A stretch of DNA of 8,356 nucleotides from Bacillota bacterium (GTDB lineage Bacteria; Bacillota; Limnochordia; Darwinibacteriales; Darwinibacteriaceae): assembly GCA_012799535.1 (NCBI GenBank), contig JAAZLB010000349.1, forward strand, positions 1-8,356, read 5' to 3'. Position 1 is the first letter of the stretch. Each line of letters opens with the position of its first letter. Shown piece by piece: positions 6,179 through 8,356 of the stretch. Both the position numbers and the translations under genes were made by a program. Below the pieces are notes generated by a model, which saw only the letters and a list, made by a program, of their open reading frames with translations, was not told where the DNA came from and did no database searches.

Positions 6179-8107
6179 TTAGGCACCATAAGGGTTTGGA
6201 TATTCACTACTGCTAGGCAGATAATCCACATCAGTATAAATATAAACCAGCGTACCTTGATCTACTTCTACTAAAGGGGCAGGAACTTGACCAATAATGC
6301 GGGTACCTTCTCCCACCACCTCTACCCTAAACTGGGACTGTTGCAAAATTCTGGTGGCCTCTCCAATGCCTAACCCACCTACATCAGGGACCACAACCTG
6401 CCTCAATCCACTTTCTACCTTACCTTTACGCTCCACTCCCATGTAAGACAGGACCTTCTCCGCTAGCCTAGCAAAAACTGGGGAAGCAATGACCCCCCCA
6501 TAAAAGGCACCTTGGGGTTCCCAGAGCACCAAAAGCCCAGCCATTTGCGGGTCATCACTAGGGGCAAAACCACAAAAAGAAGTAACCATTTTAGAATGGG
6601 AATACCGCCCCCCTTCCACCAATTGGGCAGTACCTGTTTTGCCGGCCACAGCATAACCAGGGACTTCCGCTCTTTTCCCTGATCCATGCTCAACTGCAGA
6701 ACGAAGTACATAGCTAGTCGTAGCAGCCGCTTCTTTTCCAATAATTTGTCTTTGTTCGGGAATGTCCGGTGCAAAACTGCCTTCTTCCGTTACTAATTTT
6801 CGCACATAATGGGGTACAGAGTAAATGCCCCCATTCCCGATAGCCCCAAAAGCCGCAATAAGCTGTAACGGTGTAACAGTGAGTCCTTGGCCAAAGCCAA
6901 TATTTGCCCAGGTTACTAAGGGAATAGAAGGGGATGGGGCCCTTAAGGTTCCTCCCATCTCTCCCGGAAAATCAACCCCCATTTTATAGCCTAGATTAAA
7001 GCTAGTGAGGCCACTGTAATAGCGTTTATCCCCAAGATCAATGGCCAATTTTGCGTAGTAAGGATTACAGGAATTTTGCATAGTCTCCACAAAAGATTGG
7101 GAACCATGCCCTCCCCGGTTCCAACAGCGTACATTCCAACCGGAGACGCGAATATAACCGGGATCAAAAAAGCCAGAACGAAGGCTTGCGACTCCCTCGT
7201 TTAAAGCAATAGCAGCAGTCACCGCCTTAAATGTGGAACCTGGTTCATAAGTATCTGTCACCGCGATATTTTTGCGGTTTTCTGGAGGATAGGCAGAAAA
7301 ATTCTCCAGATCAAAACTAGGATAAATGGCGGTCGCCAAAATTTCTCCAGACTTAGGATCCGTTACAACAATCACACCAAGGCGAGACCCAGTCTCATAA
7401 CAAGCTCTGCGCACCTCTTCTTCAGCCATCTTTTGAATGAAAAAGTCAATTGTTAGAATTAAATCTCCGCCATTTTGACCAGGAAGATATCCCCGTACCC
7501 CCTCTGCAATAGCTCTTCCGTGGGCATCTCGCTCAAAGACTGTTTGACCGAGGGTGCCTCTGAGAAATTCGTCGTAATAAAGTTCTAGCCCCTCTAAACC
7601 TTGATTATCAATTCCCACAAAACCTAGAACTTGTGGTGCCACAGAGCCGTAGGGGTAAACCCGAGTAGAAGTAGGTACCACTCCGATACCTGGTAAATCA
7701 AGAGTGATAATCTGTCGCGCTTCTTCATCGGTAATCTTCTTTTTGATCCATTGCACCGCGGAGCGTTTTTTTAAACGTTGTAAAATAAAATCTTGATCCA
7801 AATTCAAAACTTGGGCCAATTTGAAGGCACTCCCTTCCGGATCTTGGATCTCCGCGGGAATGGCATAGACGGTGTGGGCATGCACACTTACAGCTAAAGG
7901 AATGCCATTACGATCGTAAATGGTGCCTCGCAAACCCTCCACTGGGATTTTCTGCACCCGTTGCTCTAGAGCCTTGCCTTGATAGAAGTCATTTCTCCAA
8001 AGTTGTAAGTAGACTAAGCGTCCAGTGGAGAAAAATGTAACGCCTAGAATAATCAAAAGCAACCACAGAATCCGTCGTCGCACCAACGTGTCAGTAACCT
8101 TCTGCAC
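6179..8107 (-). CDS. spoVD: SpoVD-like penicillin-binding protein (transpeptidase) with one PASTA domain
   Basis: A 642-residue class B penicillin-binding protein that cross-links peptidoglycan outside the membrane. In order: a short cytoplasmic N-terminus, one membrane anchor (about 13-34), the dimerisation domain with GLRGTIYDRNG (58-68), the transpeptidase domain with active-site Ser291 in STFK (291-294), SCN (346-348) and KTGTAQ (490-495), and one C-terminal PASTA domain (about 571-626). Length and the single PASTA domain match B. subtilis SpoVD (about 646 aa) better than the division enzyme FtsI/Pbp2B. Cys328 and Cys347 are 19 residues apart, the same spacing I recall for the SpoVD redox pair Cys332/Cys351. 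The start is GTG 8107, 7 nt after GGAGG. It lies only 4 bp after the carboxypeptidase gene, with no mraZ, mraW or mur genes in view. A division-type FtsI is the alternative. Confidence 0.85.
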   Translation of the reverse strand: MQKVTDTLVRRRILWLLLIILGVTFFSTGRLVYLQLWRNDFYQGKALEQRVQKIPVEGLRGTIYDRNGIPLAVSVHAHTVYAIPAEIQDPEGSAFKLAQVLNLDQDFILQRLKKRSAVQWIKKKITDEEARQIITLDLPGIGVVPTSTRVYPYGSVAPQVLGFVGIDNQGLEGLELYYDEFLRGTLGQTVFERDAHGRAIAEGVRGYLPGQNGGDLILTIDFFIQKMAEEEVRRACYETGSRLGVIVVTDPKSGEILATAIYPSFDLENFSAYPPENRKNIAVTDTYEPGSTFKAVTAAIALNEGVASLRSGFFDPGYIRVSGWNVRCWNRGGHGSQSFVETMQNSCNPYYAKLAIDLGDKRYYSGLTSFNLGYKMGVDFPGEMGGTLRAPSPSIPLVTWANIGFGQGLTVTPLQLIAAFGAIGNGGIYSVPHYVRKLVTEEGSFAPDIPEQRQIIGKEAAATTSYVLRSAVEHGSGKRAEVPGYAVAGKTGTAQLVEGGRYSHSKMVTSFCGFAPSDDPQMAGLLVLWEPQGAFYGGVIASPVFARLAEKVLSYMGVERKGKVESGLRQVVVPDVGGLGIGEATRILQQSQFRVEVVGEGTRIIGQVPAPLVEVDQGTLVYIYTDVDYLPSSSEYPNPYGA

Positions 8108-8111
8108 TACT

Positions 8112-8120
8112 TCACCTCCC
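8112..8120 (-). promoter_or_regulatory. spoVD ribosome binding site overlapping the upstream stop codon
   Basis: On the - strand the sequence GGGAGGTGA contains both the Shine-Dalgarno core and the TGA stop of the carboxypeptidase gene (8112-8114). GTG 8107 follows, so terminating ribosomes sit on the start site of spoVD and the two genes are probably translationally coupled. Confidence 0.7.
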
Positions 8121-8356
8121 TACGCCCAAAAAATGGAGCAGTTGATTAAAAATTCGCCTAAGCCAAGTAGCCAACCCCGTACCCTGTTGAGCCACTATAT
8201 CCAGTCTGGCAAACTCCTTTCCTTCTTTTAGAACTACAAGTTCACCTAATTTATCCCCTTGTTCAACAGGAGCCCTTAGCCCTGAGTGCAACTGAATTTT
8301 CCTCTCAAATTCCAGATCTTGTTCTGAAATCGCCACTAAAGAAAACTCCCGACTTA
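8112..8356 (-). CDS. D-alanyl-D-alanine carboxypeptidase, C-terminal part (partial)
   Basis: The frame is open to the right edge, so only the last 80 residues are seen and the catalytic domain lies outside. The visible part resembles the C-terminal beta domain of PBP5/DacA/DacF carboxypeptidases: a run beginning IQLHSGLRAPVEQGDKLGEL, then VVLKEGKEFARLDIVAQ. It is followed by an amphipathic helix (TWLRRIFNQLLHFLG) of the type that anchors these enzymes on the outer face of the membrane. An in-frame GTG at 8334-8336 is internal, since the domain continues upstream of it. The enzyme would remove the terminal D-alanine from stem peptides and limit cross-linking. The 4-bp spacing to spoVD supports a shared cell-wall or cortex role. 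Whether it is dacF or another paralogue cannot be decided from this part. Confidence 0.78.
   Translation of the reverse strand, partial: SREFSLVAISEQDLEFERKIQLHSGLRAPVEQGDKLGELVVLKEGKEFARLDIVAQQGTGLATWLRRIFNQLLHFLGVGR

Noticed and set aside
6179..8107. Part of the division and cell wall (dcw) cluster
   Set aside because: Neighbours are a carboxypeptidase and antiporter subunits rather than mraZ, mraW, ftsL, murE, murF or mraY.
1..8356. CRISPR arrays, insertion sequences, tRNA or rRNA genes
   Set aside because: No regularly spaced repeats, transposase-like proteins with terminal inverted repeats, or RNA gene signatures were seen on either strand.

Overview
The window reads as chromosomal DNA of a spore-forming, Gram-positive anaerobe of the Clostridia, perhaps Peptococcaceae-like. 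The grounds are strong AGGAGG-type ribosome binding sites, frequent TTG and GTG starts, moderate GC content, and a SpoVD-type sporulation penicillin-binding protein next to a D,D-carboxypeptidase. The genus-level guess is inference from protein character only. I see no mobile elements, tRNA, rRNA or CRISPR array.

Left part, + strand (1-2889). An AT-rich leader holds a possible gene tail (3-146). It is followed by a small unknown protein (262-576), a calcineurin-like metallophosphoesterase whose first metal motif is D-x-V instead of D-x-H (659-1258), a ParB/sulfiredoxin-fold protein with a DUF4032-like middle and a C-terminal four-cysteine cluster (1282-2208), and endonuclease III (nth, 2266-2889). 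Intergenic gaps are 82, 23 and 57 bp. A hairpin that pairs fully only in the + strand RNA sits just before nth.

Right part, - strand (8356 down to 2846). In transcription order these are: the 3' end of a DacA/DacF-type D-Ala-D-Ala carboxypeptidase, a SpoVD-like transpeptidase with one PASTA domain, and two adjacent genes for complex I/Mrp-type proton-conducting membrane subunits (488 and 594 residues). The stop codon of the first antiporter-like gene abuts the start of the second (TAAATG). The second gene runs 44 bp into the convergent nth gene.

The two cell-wall enzymes fit together: one trims and the other cross-links peptidoglycan, probably for the spore cortex. The most unusual element is the pair of antiporter-like subunits. 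Both keep the full set of channel glutamate, lysine and histidine residues. Yet the pair is bounded by the transpeptidase gene and nth, with none of the usual partners beside it (MrpB, MrpC, MrpE, MrpF, MrpG, NuoK, a hydrogenase module or DabA). It may be a minimal two-subunit ion transporter, or it may join a complex encoded elsewhere. The ParB-like protein with its cysteine cluster, encoded with a variant phosphoesterase, is the second poorly understood unit.
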